Shown here one piece after another: positions 22,905 to 33,619 of a DNA stretch of 64,000 nucleotides. Every line of letters starts with the position of its first letter. Position 1 is the stretch's first letter. A program made the position numbers and the translations under genes. Under the pieces are notes generated by a model. That model had not been told where the DNA came from. It searched no databases and saw only the letters and a list, made by a program, of their open reading frames with translations. The stretch comes from Periplaneta americana (lineage: Eukaryota; Arthropoda; Insecta; Blattodea; Blattidae), in NCBI RefSeq assembly GCF_040183065.1, contig NC_091119.1:60374892-60438891 (forward strand), written 5' to 3'.

Positions 22905-23805
22905 ACGCAAATTCAGCATCTGGACAAAATTAATAACTGCTCTGCATTCTAACGGATTCTTATGAAACTTTGTACAACCTTACAGGTGGTACATATTTTT
23001 AGTGTACAAATTCTGATTATGTTTGCTCAAGAAAACTATCCCTTTGAATTTAGACAACGTTAATGACTTCTCTTGTCCACATCTGTGGAGTAACGGCTAG
23101 CACGTCTGGCCGCGAAACCAGGTGGCCTGGGTTCGATTCCCGGTCGGGGCAAGTTACCTGGTTGAGGTTTTTTCCGGGGTTTTCCCTCAACCCAATATGA
23201 GCAAATGCTGGGTAACTTTCGGTGCTGGACCCCGGACTCATTTCACCGTCATTATCACCTTCATCTCATTCAGACGCTAAATAACCTAAGCTGTTGATAA
23301 AGCGTCGTAAAATAACCTAGTAAATAAATAAATATTAATGACTTCTCTCTCATCTAACACATTTTTATGAAACTTTGTACAGAAGTTACAAGTAGCATAT
23401 ATTTTTTGTCTACAAAGTCTGATTATGTTTCTATAAGAGAAACTGCTCCTTTACAATAATGTCTTTAAAAAAATTTAATAACCTCTGTCCTTCATAGTAT
23501 ATTTTTAAGAAACTTTGTACAAGAATTATAGGTAGCATATAGGGTGTAGATGTAATCAGAGTTTGTACACAAAAATATATTCTACCAATAACTACTAAAC
23601 GGAATTTCATAAAAATCGATAGATTGGAGAGAAGTTATTAATTTTGTTTAAAGTCATCCCCTATAAAGGGGTAATTCCTCTAACACAAACGTAATCAGAG
23701 TTCGTACACAAAAAAAATGTGTTACGTATAAGGTCTGTGCAAAGTTTCATGACAATCCGTTAGAATGCAGAGAAGTTATTAATTTTGTCCAGCTAGATTT
23801 TCGTT
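22905..23805. mobile_element. Inverted-repeat element built of about 150-bp units
   Basis: From CTGGACAAAATTAATAACTG the sequence repeats a unit containing TTTATGAAACTTTGTACAG, GTAGCATATATTTTT and ATAAGAGAAACTGCTCCTTT. After about 23550 the same unit runs in inverse orientation, ending TTATTAATTTTGTCCAGC. A related run starts at 51660. A SINE is inserted at 23074. No ORF was recognised. Confidence 0.75.
23074..23334 (+). mobile_element. SINE family A, full-length, with 14-bp target duplication
   Basis: The head is GTGGAGTAACGGCTAGCACG (A box), with B box CTGGGTTCGATTCCCGG. The body is AGTTACCTGGTTGAGGTTTT, and GACGCTAAATAACCT and AGCGTCGTAAAATAACC lead to a TAAATAAATA tail. TTAATGACTTCTCT lies on both sides (23060-23073 and 23335-23348), proving retroposition. 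This is the best reference copy of the family in the window. Confidence 0.97.
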
Positions 23806-24264
23806 TTTGCACACTGTGAGTCGCCCCGGGACAAATGTCTGATGTAATATGCTGGAATCTCATAAGAATGCTTTTAATCACAGTCACATCGAACTGTCGG
23901 AGTCAATACTGTTCTGTTCAAGAAAGAATGTCCGAAGCAGTGTGCTACCAGTTTATCGTTTATTTTATTCAGTGTAAAAACTAACTTTTATTTTCAACAG
24001 TATCACATTCATGTTGACCTTTCAGGCAAAGGAATTTGGAACGACTGATTTATTGAAGGCATTTATATGGCAACAGGTATAGTGAGGGTACATAAGAACA
24101 GTTCCTAAATAGCAAATATTGCCGTCTTGTCAGTGCTGCCAACTGTTACCAGATATCACTCGATCCTACATACTAAATGACTTATTTACTTACCGTACTT
24201 TATGTTGGAAGTATTATAATATCAATTTTTGTTTACCACCTGTGCTTATCTAATATTTGGATTT

Positions 24265-24307
24265 ATATGAACGTTTTCGACACTCGGTGTGTGTCATCAT
24301 CAGATAT
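24265..24307 (-). ncRNA. Candidate hammerhead ribozyme, left arm
   Basis: This is the mirror image of the motif described at 25388-25430: same CTGATGA core, GACAC/GTGTC stem II, GAAA, and short AACGTT helix III, read on the minus strand. It is a candidate on sequence grounds only. Confidence 0.5.
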
Positions 24308-25387
24308 GGGGCCTATGTCATTGTGTGTTGTGAAGCCCTAGCTTCTTAATTATGTTGTGGGTTGTTCACTTGTATATGGCCTTTCATGATTTCTTAGTTT
24401 ACTATAAGCAGTATGTGGTTGGTTATTGTGATTCTGTTAAGTTCTATCTTTTGAAAAACCCGTATAGGACAATAAAATTATGTTAAAAACATTATAACAC
24501 ATAATTATAAACAAAAAACAAATATATATACACTATAAAAACACTGTAAAACACTGTATACACTATATATTTTTTTTTTTCCACATATATGGTTGGCTGT
24601 GTTGGCCTGTTGTATCGTTAAAATTGGGTTACTTTACTGTTCTTGGTAAGAACTGTCTTTTTGACGCACTTTCACTGATATTCCATATTGTATGTTGGGG
24701 TTTTTTTAATGTTCAAGTTGACTGCTGTGGATCGTGGATGCTGTTGTTGAATACTTAGACGTATATAATACAAGGTATTTTCTGTTGGGTCCGCTGTCTA
24801 GTATGGCCATGCGTGTTATTTTAGATGATGTTAGAATGTTCCTATGTGGTGCATGTCTGGGACTAGTCCCACGCATGGCCATACTAGACAGCGGACCCAA
24901 CAGAAAATAGCTTGTATTATATACGTCTAAGTATTCAACAACAGCATCCACGATCCACAGCAGTCAACTTGAACAACATTAAAAAAACCCCAACATACAA
25001 TATGGAATATCAGTGAAAGTGCGTCAAAAAGACAGTTCTTACCAAGAACAGTAAAGTAACCCAATTTTAACGATACAACAGGCCAACACAGCCAACCATA
25101 TATGTGAAAAAAAAAAAAATAATAATATAGTGTATACAGTGTTTTACAGTGTTTTTATAGTGTATATATTTATTTGTTTTTTGTTTATAATTATGTGTTA
25201 TAATGTTTTTAACATAATTTTATTGTCCTATACGGGTTTTTCAAAAGATAGAACTTAACAGAATCACAATAACCAACCACATACTGCTTATAGTAAACTA
25301 AGAAATCATGAAAGGCCATACACAAGTGAACAACCCACAACATAATTAAGAAGCTAGGGCTTCACAACACACAATGACATAGGCCCC

Positions 25388-25430
25388 ATATCTGATGATG
25401 ACACACACCGAGTGTCGAAAACGTTCATAT
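25388..25430 (+). ncRNA. Candidate hammerhead ribozyme, right arm
   Basis: The order is ATAT (stem I, 25388-25391), CTGATGA (25392-25398) and one extra T. GACAC (25400-25404), a 7-nt loop and GTGTC (25412-25416) form stem II. GAAA (25417-25420) follows, then the self-complementary AACGTT (25420-25425) as a minimal helix III, then C, with predicted cleavage after 25426. ATAT (25427-25430) closes stem I. Penelope-like elements are known to encode hammerheads with very short helix III. The extra T after the core and the 4-bp stem I leave activity uncertain. Confidence 0.55.
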
Positions 25431-25484
25431 AAATCCAAATATTAGATAAGCACAGGTGGTAAACAAAAATTGATATTATAATAC

Positions 25485-26690
25485 AGTGAGCTAATCGGCA
25501 TCTCCAAAATGAAACGAAACTTATGTTGGAAGGTTATTCTAGATAATTCAATAATTTGTAACATATTTTCATAGGCAACTATACGGGAAAGGTTTCAACA
25601 TGTCAAGTATTTTGTCTAGCAATTCGAAATTCATTGGTTTGACCAAACAATTGACTCACGAGACCTAACCTAAAAATGTATTTTGTTTGACGACATGAAA
25701 TTATTAGTAGCCTCCTAACTCCGAAAACTTACCTGACTATAGTCTTGAATTATAACCAAAACGCAACACATAAAATAACTATTATATATTAATATTAATA
25801 CTGATATTAATGAATTATTAGTATGTTCAAATTTCACTAGCTTCCAGTAACCGGCTCAGGAATCTAGTACAATTTTAATTTCATGGAACTCCAGTACCGA
25901 CAAATATTGTCGATATTTGTCTCAGCTGCCAACATACCAGTTACAAAATTACTAGGCCTACCATTTGTAGTATTTGTCAGTATCGAAATTCGAAACGAAG
26001 TTGGCAGATGAAAATTCAACCTGCAAACTAGAAAATCACCACAATCCACTAACATATGTAGTAATGGGGGAAAAATGGTTAGGTTTCACCCTTAAGGTAT
26101 GAAGTAAGCTGACCCGGAATATACACTCGAGTGCATTGACGATCGGACAGTATAAACAAATGCTACTTACCACACTCCCTCCTCAATGTACAGATGGGAG
26201 TTGTAAGCAAGGTGTCCTATTTGTTGAGTTCAACCCAATGGAGTGACGGACTTTATTATGTTATGTTTCTATTTTAAGAGTCGCTTAGTATTCAATTTAA
26301 GTATACTCTTTTATTTTGTAATCGACGCTGAAATATAATTTATGTATCTTTTGAGCTCCATAAAATATTCATTATTAATTATCCGGAAACATTTAGCCAG
26401 TATGTGATGAATTACACCACTGACTTCCTTCCTTCCCCCACTGAATGTAAAGCTCGCATTCCAAACGTCATACTGGTTGTCCTTGTGCTCGGAGAAGAAA
26501 GAGAATTTGTTGTTTACATCTGTCCTTCCCAGCGGGTAGTATAATCTTGCAGGCGTTTATATTTGCATTCGTTTCTAAAACATTACTGTAAATTGGTTAT
26601 GTAAATTATTATACTGGAAAATTTGATCAAGGAAAAGGTTGTAGAGGAGTTTTAATCTTGTACAGCTTTTATACTATTTGTATACTGTAC
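25485..26690. other. No recognisable gene
   Basis: Intergenic. At about 26690 a TACAGGGTGATTCATGAAG stretch looks like a solitary mariner-type end; no partner was found. Confidence 0.45.
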
Positions 26691-27229
26691 AGGGTGATTC
26701 ATGAAGATCGTGTCATTCTATTATAGGATCTGATTTCTGACATCATCATGATGAAAAGGTTCATATAAACATGCCATATTTTTTTAAATTGAGTGAGTTA
26801 CACTCTTCTGAATGTTAAATATAAACGTGTAAATTATGAAAGTTTAAGCATTTAAATTATTTACGAGAATGATAATGAGTGCATTGTAATTGAGACGTTC
26901 CGTAAGAGAAGGGCGAGCCCGTCAAGAGTCGAATTTTACGTTTCTTTACATCTCCAAATATTTAAGACACATATCTGCAACATATTGCCTGGCAGACGTT
27001 GGCCAGCTCGCCCTTACTACATCGAAATTATCATTGTTTGTAAGGTTGGAGAAACTGCGTAGCCTGTGACAGGTTCATAATATTCATATTACTCCGTACG
27101 AGAAGTGCGAATACGCCACTCTGCCTGAAGGCGCGCGCCATTCATTGTCTCAGTGTTGTTGTAACCATACAGACGAGTATAATTGTAGTGAGGAATTACG
27201 TGTATTTATGGACATTGTAATAGTTAATT

Positions 27230-27253
27230 ATGAGTAATAGTGACAGTGATAAT
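27230..27253 (+). pseudogene. Transposon ORF, first 8 codons (before hAT insertion)
   Basis: ATG at 27230 begins MSNSDSDN; codons 6-8 are the hAT target site. The frame resumes at 28179 when the 917-bp hAT insert and one copy of the duplication are skipped. No other start fits the downstream frame. Confidence 0.7.
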
Positions 27254-28170
27254 TAGGCTTCGAGACTTCGGACCCAATACAGCTGTTCAGTGGGAAATCC
27301 GCATATAGTATAGTATAGTGGTAAAGCATACAGTGCGTGGGGTACTGTAGGATGGATGCCAACAAATACGCAAAGGAAAACGCTCTGGATTTGAAGGTTC
27401 TGACGAATAATTTGGTTTTCATACAAACCTATTTTCAAACTGTGTCTGAAACTATTACACGATTAGAAAAGTCAGAGCAAGAGATGCCGGTAACCCTCAA
27501 ATTAATTGAGGAAATGTCACAGAAAATTAATAAGACACCAAGTACACCGGTTACTGAACGTGTAAAACAGAAGTATAAATCAATTTTATGTAAAAATAAC
27601 GGATATGGAACATGGTGTAACATTAACAGCAAATTAGTGGACATAGAGTCACGCGAGAATAAAGGACTGTCTTAGAGACTGCGATGATGTTGGTTTTTTT
27701 CGTTTTGCCCCTGTCACGTCATGCGACGTAGAGCGCAGCTTTTCACAGTACAGACTATGTTTGGCAGATAATCGAAAAAGATTTACGTTTGAGACACTGA
27801 AAATGTATCCTGTAGTACATTGTAATTCGGTACTGTAACTGCACTTACTAAATACAACAATAGGATAAATGAAGAAATTAAAATTGCTACATGTTTATTT
27901 TCACCTTAACACTGTGTATAATTAAACACAAATGCTTATAAAAGACAGGAGAATAAATGCTTTTCATATTCTCTTGGCATTGCCATTGTGTAATGTATAT
28001 TTACTTTCAGAATGTACATATGTGTTGTTTCCTCATCCTACCGTACACTATTCTAAATAGCAACGTTGTTACCTCAACACATCTCTACCTTTCACTACCT
28101 GCAGCGAGTGAAGAACCTATAGTACAAGCACAGTAAACTTATTGCATCGGGTCCAAAGTCTCGAAGCCTG
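27254..28170 (+). mobile_element. hAT element (917 bp) with 8-bp target duplication
   Basis: The ends are TAGGCTTCGAGACTTCGGAC and (inverse) CAGGCTTCGAGACTTTGGAC. GTGATAAT occurs at 27246-27253 and 28171-28178. It contains a short frame (27337-27675) and the C-terminal hAT dimerisation motif at 27700-27835. It is internally deleted relative to an autonomous hAT. It splits the ORF of the surrounding transposon. Confidence 0.95.
27349..27835 (+). pseudogene. hAT transposase remnant (CGGBP1-like), middle and C-terminal segments
   Basis: The frame from ATG 27349 reads MDANKYAKENALD and runs to a stop at 27675. It is predicted to be helical and charged, with no known domain. After a frame change at about 27690 the sequence reads FAPVTSCDVERSFSQYRLCL, then DNRKRFTFETLKMY. 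CDVERSFS is the signature of the hAT C-terminal dimerisation region. The RNase H-like core is absent, so no active enzyme is encoded. The same C-terminal signature recurs, more decayed, at 44.86, 45.06 and 45.4 kb. Confidence 0.75.
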
Positions 28171-28178
28171 GTGATAAT

Positions 28179-28529
28179 CAACCAGGCATATCTGCTTATT
28201 ATAGGAAGCGTCTGAAGCATGTCGAAAAATGGAAAAACGTACAAGCAAAGATTAAAAGGAACAAAGGACAATGGTACATTAGTACGAAAACATCTCGACA
28301 TGTGCAAGCTCGCGGTATAGGCCCGCCATGTACTTGTGGATGTTTCAGCGCATTAAGTATGGAGAAAATAGAATCTGTATTTCGTAATTTCTGGGACTTG
28401 GGTGATTATGATCTCCAGGATGCCTCTATTTATAAGCTCGTAACCTGTGTTGATGTGAACAGATGTCGCATTAAGAAAAGGCCGACGTCTCTCAGCTGGG
28501 TTTGCCAAAGAGGTATGTCACGCCAATAA
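28179..28529 (+). pseudogene. Transposon ORF, continuation after the hAT insertion
   Basis: In frame with the eight codons at 27230, 117 codons run without a stop. They read QPGISAYYRKRLKHVEKW, then RHVQARGIGPPCTCGCFSAL and ESVFRNFWDLGDYDLQDAS. A C-x-C-x-C cluster after an RGIGPP motif, followed by a W/LGD helix, is typical of the N-terminal part of a widespread arthropod transposon protein. The frame stops at 28527-28529; more decayed coding sequence may follow to about 28750. A probable C-terminal relative is at 62.25-62.85 kb. Confidence 0.65.
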
Positions 28530-28808
28530 AGCTCACTTCTGAGAAAGTAAAGAATCTGAAAGCTCTCCTTATCTATGTGCCACAGAACGTTTCTGGACGC
28601 CGTGCAACTAGCAGTGACTGACTCAGAGGAACATCTCATGAAAATGTTGTAATCATGAAGATGATGTAATGGATTATTAGCGCCTCTGTTCCCAGAACAA
28701 GTGAGACCACTTTTGATAGCAAGGATAATAATATGACAGAACATTTACTTATCTTTGTTTATTAATAATTTCAGACACTTTGTAAACGTCACATCACTGT
28801 GCGATTAT

Positions 28809-28814
<6 letters not shown>

Positions 28815-28852
<38 letters not shown>
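28815..28852. repeat. (TTA)n microsatellite
   Basis: An uninterrupted TTA run inside the right part of the transposon. Confidence 0.93.
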
Positions 28853-28856
<4 letters not shown>

Positions 28857-29181
28857 CTGCCACTATTGAGTTCATTCTACGCCCTTTGTTTTTTCTAATA
28901 TGCTGTTTACAAATTATCCCCACAATATTTATGAATTTATAATGTCATCTATGATCACTATTAAGTTGGAATATTAAATTGGACATTTAATTGCAATTTT
29001 CAATAAGGGTTTTAGTTTTTCAAAAGTAATCATCATTATTTACAGACGTGTCCTTGGCGTCTTCGCCCTTGTCTCGTTTACAGGTACAATACTTTGAACA
29101 TCGATTATCTCTACAGGTACTTTTGACGGGTTCTCCCTTCTCTTACGGAACGCCACAATTCATGAAAGAACATTCACATTA

Positions 29182-30072
29182 CAGTAGAGCGTCTCGTTTA
29201 GGCACAGTGAAAACGTAAACAAAGTGCAGATAACATGTGGAGGGAGGACGAGCCGTACGATAAACACGAGGGATGCACAAGGTTTTAGTTACAACATTTA
29301 TGGCGGAGCATTAATTTAAATTATATTTTCCAAAAACACACAAAACAAAAGAACACAAATTTCATATTACACATTTTAATATACAAGCAATTGCAACGTT
29401 GAAATAATTCAATATAATAAATCAAATTTTGCTACTCATATGATATTGCTTTCAAGCAGCATTTTTACGGTCATGAATTTCATTCTCTGTATGACTATCA
29501 TAATATCACCGTCTTCTGTGGCCGAGTTAACAAAACTACAGTATATTGGTCTGAAGTGACAACACTATTTCTGAAACATAGCCTAATTATCCCTTCTAAA
29601 CGTTCAATTTATTTAGGTAGTATAAGTACCTGAATAAATTGAACTTTGAGAAGGGATAATCATTTTTAGGAAATAGTGTTGTCACTTCAGACCAATATAC
29701 TGTAGTTTTGTTAATTCGGCCACAGAATATGATGATAATATTATGTTAGTCATACACAGAATGAAATTCATAACCGTAAAAAATGCTGCTTCAAAGCAAC
29801 ATCATATAAATAGCAAAATTTGATTTGTTATATTGATTATGTCGACGTTACAATTGTTTGTTTGTTAAATTTTGTATCTGATAACGTTATGCAATTTGTG
29901 TTCTTTTATTTTGTGTTTTTGGAAAATATAATTTCAATTAGGCTTATTGCTCCGCTATAAATGTTGTAACTAAAACGTTGTGCATCCCTCATGTTTATCG
30001 TACGGCTCGTCCTCCCCCCACAGGTTAACTGAATTTTTTGTTTTCACTATGCCTAAACGAGACGCTCTACTG
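29182..30072. mobile_element. Foldback element, arms about 440 nt, almost no loop
   Basis: The left tip CAGTAGAGCGTCTCGTTTAG and the right tip (its inverse) are each next to TA. The two halves mirror each other along the whole length, with the centre at GGTAGTATAAGTACC near 29615-29630. Halves differ by scattered substitutions and small indels. TA flanks suggest Tc1/mariner-type mobility. It lies 17 bp from the end of the neighbouring transposon. Confidence 0.88.
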
Positions 30073-30461
30073 TATTACTCACCTGAAAAATCTTTAATAA
30101 ACTCGGTTTTCAAAGACCCCACCTTCTACAACATCGGAAAATTCAACTATGTCAATAAAGATACATTTTGTAATAGTCTGCTTTTGCTGAACGCAAAATA
30201 ATTTCTGGTTGCTGTATCTAGATGTTGTTATGGCTGAAGAAGAAACTATTGTGCCACTGTTTGGAGAAATACAGGGATACGGAAAACAAGTGCCTTTCGC
30301 TGCATTGAATTAATAAGGTAGGCTATGTACAGTTGTAAAAAAAAAAAAAAGTCGCCGCACTCGTGAACAGCGAATGTTTTCAAAGTCCTCTTCGGGTCGC
30401 GGCGATGTTACACGATGCATGTGCTTGTACAAGCAGTTCCGGAACTATGAAAGTGTTCCAT

Positions 30462-30540
30462 AGCTGTACCTCGTAGACCAGCGGTAGAGTGCTTGTTTAA
30501 TGATTCAAAGGTTGTGGGTTCGGGCCTTCTTCAAGTTTTC
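30462..30540 (+). repeat. tRNA-like SINE head
   Basis: An A-box-like GTAGACCAGCGGTAGAGTG and a B-box-like GTTGTGGGTTCGGGCC lie at about the right distance. There is no full cloverleaf, and the sequence is followed by TTTTCATTTTAT and the minisatellite below. It is a SINE head, not a functional tRNA gene. Confidence 0.6.
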
Positions 30541-30554
30541 ATTTTATTTTTTTA

Positions 30555-30711
30555 ATCGTTCTTTAGCGATGTAAATGATATTCAAATTATCATTTATATT
30601 CAGTTATCGTTCTTTATGGATATCACGTTATTTATATTTTGTTATCGTTCTTTAGAGATAAGAATAAAATTCAAGTCATTATTTGTATTCTGTTATCGTT
30701 TTATAACGACA

Positions 30712-30763
<52 letters not shown>
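30555..30763. repeat. Minisatellite (TTATCGTTCTTTAGCGAT unit) ending in (TAA)n
   Basis: Units of roughly 50-60 bp contain GTTATCGTTCTTTAGCGAT and ATATTCAAGTTATCATT, followed by about sixteen TAA repeats at 30716-30763. The same unit array reappears at 31305-31670. Confidence 0.8.
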
Positions 30764-30764
<1 letters not shown>

Positions 30765-31304
30765 TGTATCCCCAATGGGGGTAGCCCTATTTTACATATG
30801 TATGTTAGGGCTATAGTTTTATACACAAAAAAGATAAGCATAAAGAGAAATGGAAAAGAAAATTAAATAAGCTTACGCGATGTAAACAAAACATAAACAA
30901 TCCGTAAATTAGGCATTGCGATTGCAAAACAAATATCAGTTATCAATTTGAAACATACAGAAACATTAACAATACACATACGTAACACTTCTATAACACA
31001 AATATGCAGCTTTCCGTACCATACATCATAAATTAATACACAATAGTCACACAAACACAATCAAACTATAATTACGACATTGCGACGACATCAAGCATCC
31101 CATAACTGACTCACATACATAAAAAATCAAGCATTCGTTACAACACATACACTTCAACATAGTAACCACACTTTTAAAAGTTACAAATTTGGCTCCAAGA
31201 AGAATAAATAGGACACTGTTACTAATTACTATTCTTCTACAATTTCTTAAATACATCTGTAATAAATCTGTGAAATTCTGATATGAATAATATTCACATT
31301 TTTT

Positions 31305-31670
31305 ATATTCTGTTATAGTTCTTTAGCGATATAAATAATATTCAAGTTATCATTTATATTCTGTTTTCCTTCATTAGCATTATAAAATAATATTCAAGTT
31401 ATTTATATTGTTATTGTTCTTTCGCAATATAAATAATCTGTATTTTATGTAAGTAATTATTATAACACAAATAACCATTTTTCTTTGTAAAATAGGTTAT
31501 TTTATTTAGATAATTAAATATGTATTATATAATATCTTATATTAATTAAACAAACCGATATTTATCATTTATATTCTGTTATCATTCTTTAGTGATACTG
31601 TATAAATAATATTCAAGTTATTTATATTGTAATCGTTCTTTAGCAATATAAATAACATAAATTTAATATT
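31305..31670. repeat. Second block of the TTCTTTAGCGATATAAATAA minisatellite
   Basis: Four to five imperfect units contain GTTCTTTAGCGATATAAATA and ATATTCAAGTTATTTATATT. It lies between two tRNA-like heads that face each other (30462 plus, 31845 minus). Confidence 0.75.
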
Positions 31671-31782
31671 AGGTTTGGAAAAATCCAGTTGCATAATACT
31701 GGTAGCCTATTAGTTTTTCTTCTTGTATTATTACATTATACTATCTTGAACCACAATAAAATGAAAAGGAGTAACGAGGAAT

Positions 31783-31846
31783 TGAACCTGAGACGTTGAC
31801 ATCTAAATTCCGACGTTCGTCAGCTGAGCTACGAGGGCAAAAGTGT
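31783..31846 (-). repeat. tRNA-like SINE head
   Basis: The minus strand reads GCCCTCGTAGCTCAGCTGAC (A box) and CTCAGGTTCAATTCCTCG (B box). The acceptor stem does not pair, so it is not a functional tRNA. It is followed on the minus strand by TTTTCATTTTAT, as at 30540. Confidence 0.6.
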
Positions 31847-32144
31847 GGAAACATTTTCGAAAAAATTGGCCCAATCACACTCTAAGATTTTCTGATGATT
31901 CGTAGAAGCTAGTCCAGGATGAGGGGGGCAAAGGCTAATTGGGATTTCCCGGTCCCTGATCGGGTCAAACATCCTGATAGAACTAATATTTAACCCTTGC
32001 CGTGACTTTCGGTGAAGTCCGGAGGGCCCAATTAGTCGAATCCACTCTCCTCATCTCCACGCTGGAGCCCCCTGGAATCTAATAAGATGCGAAAGAGATA
32101 GTGGTGTGCGGAAAGCAACGGGATGTTACCACATTTAGGCCTAT

Positions 32145-32575
32145 CCTTCCCAAGAAAAACTGCAAACATGAACAAAGGAAGCTTTTAATAGAAGAAGAAG
32201 GATCTTCAGTGGACCTCTGGAAAAAGAACTAAAGAAGAGACTAGTGAAGTGCTTTGTGTGGAGTGTGGCATTGTATGGGGAAGGAACATGGACATTACGA
32301 CGAAATGAAGAGAAACGAATTGAAGCGTTTGAAATGTGGATGTGGAGAAGAACGGTGCGTGTGAAGTGGACAGACAGAATAAGAAATAAAATTGTGTTTG
32401 AAAAAGTGAGTGAAGTAAGAATGATGCTGAAACTGATTAGAAAGAGAAAAAGGAATTGGTTGGGTCTCTGGTTGAAAAGAATAATAGACGACATTAGGAT
32501 AAGTGGATCATATGCGGAGACTAAGAGGAAGGCAGAAAGTAGGAAAGATTGGAGATTGCTGGGTTTGCAATGAAA
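32145..32575 (+). mobile_element. LINE fragment, C-terminal RT region
   Basis: The plus strand reads KEAFNRRRRIFSGPLEKEL, then RLVKCFVWSVALYGEGTWTL, RIEAFEMWMWRRTVRVKWTD, and RKRKRNWLGLWL. The block ALYGAETWTLRxxExxRIxAFExWxWRR is the usual C-terminal part of APE-RT LINEs. The segment ends with a stop at about 32573. It is a different family from the 1015-codon LINE. No 5' part is present. Confidence 0.85.
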
Positions 32576-33003
32576 GACCTGCCCATGGGCAGAACACTTA
32601 TGTATGTTCAGAATGCCTGGAATATCGTGTCTAAGAACAGTCGCTATTTGCAAAGACTAGTCGATTCCATGCCCACTCGACTGCAAGATGATCGAAATAA
32701 GAGGAAGATATTGAATTGTGGCTTTTTGTTTTGTTTTTTGAACGCTTAATTGTTTGAATGTTTTAAGGCCCACGCCAGTAAATTTGTTTTGTTTATGCCA
32801 CGAAAGATATTTTATTGAAAATAAAATTTTTTTCTTTCCATCTGCAGCCACGATATCATATTGATAAAGTCATGGCATAATATATTAATGAACCTGATGT
32901 TAATTACTAAAATAATCGTAAAAGAGAAAGGAGCCATTATGTATAGTTTGTCTCTTTCAAAAACAGAACAAAAAAGAACATAAAAAGCACGAGGTTATAG
33001 TCG

Positions 33004-33062
33004 AACGCAGGACCTCACGAATAAGAGACCGGAACGCTACCATTACGCTATCGAATAACACA
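33004..33062 (-). repeat. tRNA-like SINE head
   Basis: The minus strand reads CGATAGCGTAATGGTAGCGT (A box) and GGTCCTGCGTTCGACTATAA (B box with changes). It is degenerate, with a T-rich continuation. Confidence 0.5.
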
Positions 33063-33397
33063 AAGGATACTTCAGTTATAACTGTAGATATCAGGCAACG
33101 TGGTCCAACAACATGTAACTTCGCCTGTCTCCGAATTGTAGCGAAGATACCCGAAGGGAATTTTGTTTCAGGAGAGCGGACACTTTTTCTTTTGACAACT
33201 GTACACCCCTCAGTTAATAAACACTGTTCACAAGTAGGTAATGTTAACGTTAATATAATTATGCTAACAATGTACTTATCATTAAAATTGTTTACGTACC
33301 TTCTTTAACTATCTACTGACAATAGATTAACTATTAGATACAATTTTGTGATAACCATTTAAGTAAGAAGAAAATGCGACTATTATCAAGCGCGTCA

Positions 33398-33403
33398 TTT
33401 ATT
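33398..33403 (-). promoter_or_regulatory. Candidate poly(A) signal of lipase B
   Basis: AATAAA on the minus strand, 217 nt downstream of the lipase B stop codon and the nearest canonical hexamer I see. The transcript end is inferred only. Confidence 0.4.
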
Positions 33404-33619
33404 ATTTTTTGCGATTCAATACATGAAAATAAAGCATGCTGAAAAGTGTGGCATAATGACAGGATTAAATTTTTGAGTCGCTCTTGCATTTGGTGCATTT
33501 CCATTTCCTTAGTTGATCTAATGAAGGCGTTGTGCTATAATTATATTAAAATATGTGAAATTTGAACGCAACACTGTGTATAACAATATAAGCAGTAAGC
33601 CATACATTAAATATGGTTG

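Larger units (their letters stand above)
24211..25484. mobile_element. Large foldback (arms about 605-615 nt, 54-nt loop) of Penelope-like terminal sequence
   Basis: Left arm 24211-24815 and right arm 24870-25484 are near-perfect reverse complements, with the loop at 24816-24869. Each arm carries CTGATGATGACACACACCGA followed by GTGTCGAAAACG, a hammerhead-like block of the kind found in terminal repeats of Penelope-like retroelements. No RT frame is present. A transcript across it would form one very long hairpin. Confidence 0.88.
26884..29165 (+). mobile_element. DNA transposon with inverted ends and a split ORF
   Basis: The left end CGTTCCGTAAGAGAAGGGCG continues to GAGCCCGTCAAGAGT. The right end (29116-29157) is its inverse, with a few changes. 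Between them lies a coding region (27230-27253 plus 28179-28529) interrupted by a hAT element. The protein has the GIGPPCTCGC and FRNFWDLGDYDLQDASIYKL motifs. I know this combination from a common family of uncharacterised arthropod transposon proteins, but I cannot name it. The C-terminal catalytic part is decayed or missing. Confidence 0.75.

Noticed and set aside
26690-26715. Mariner-type end TACAGGGTGATTCATGAAG
   Set aside because: No inverse partner or transposase found, so no element could be delimited.
31783-31846. Functional tRNA gene
   Set aside because: A and B boxes are present but the acceptor stem does not pair; similar for 30462, 33004, 37985 and 51190.
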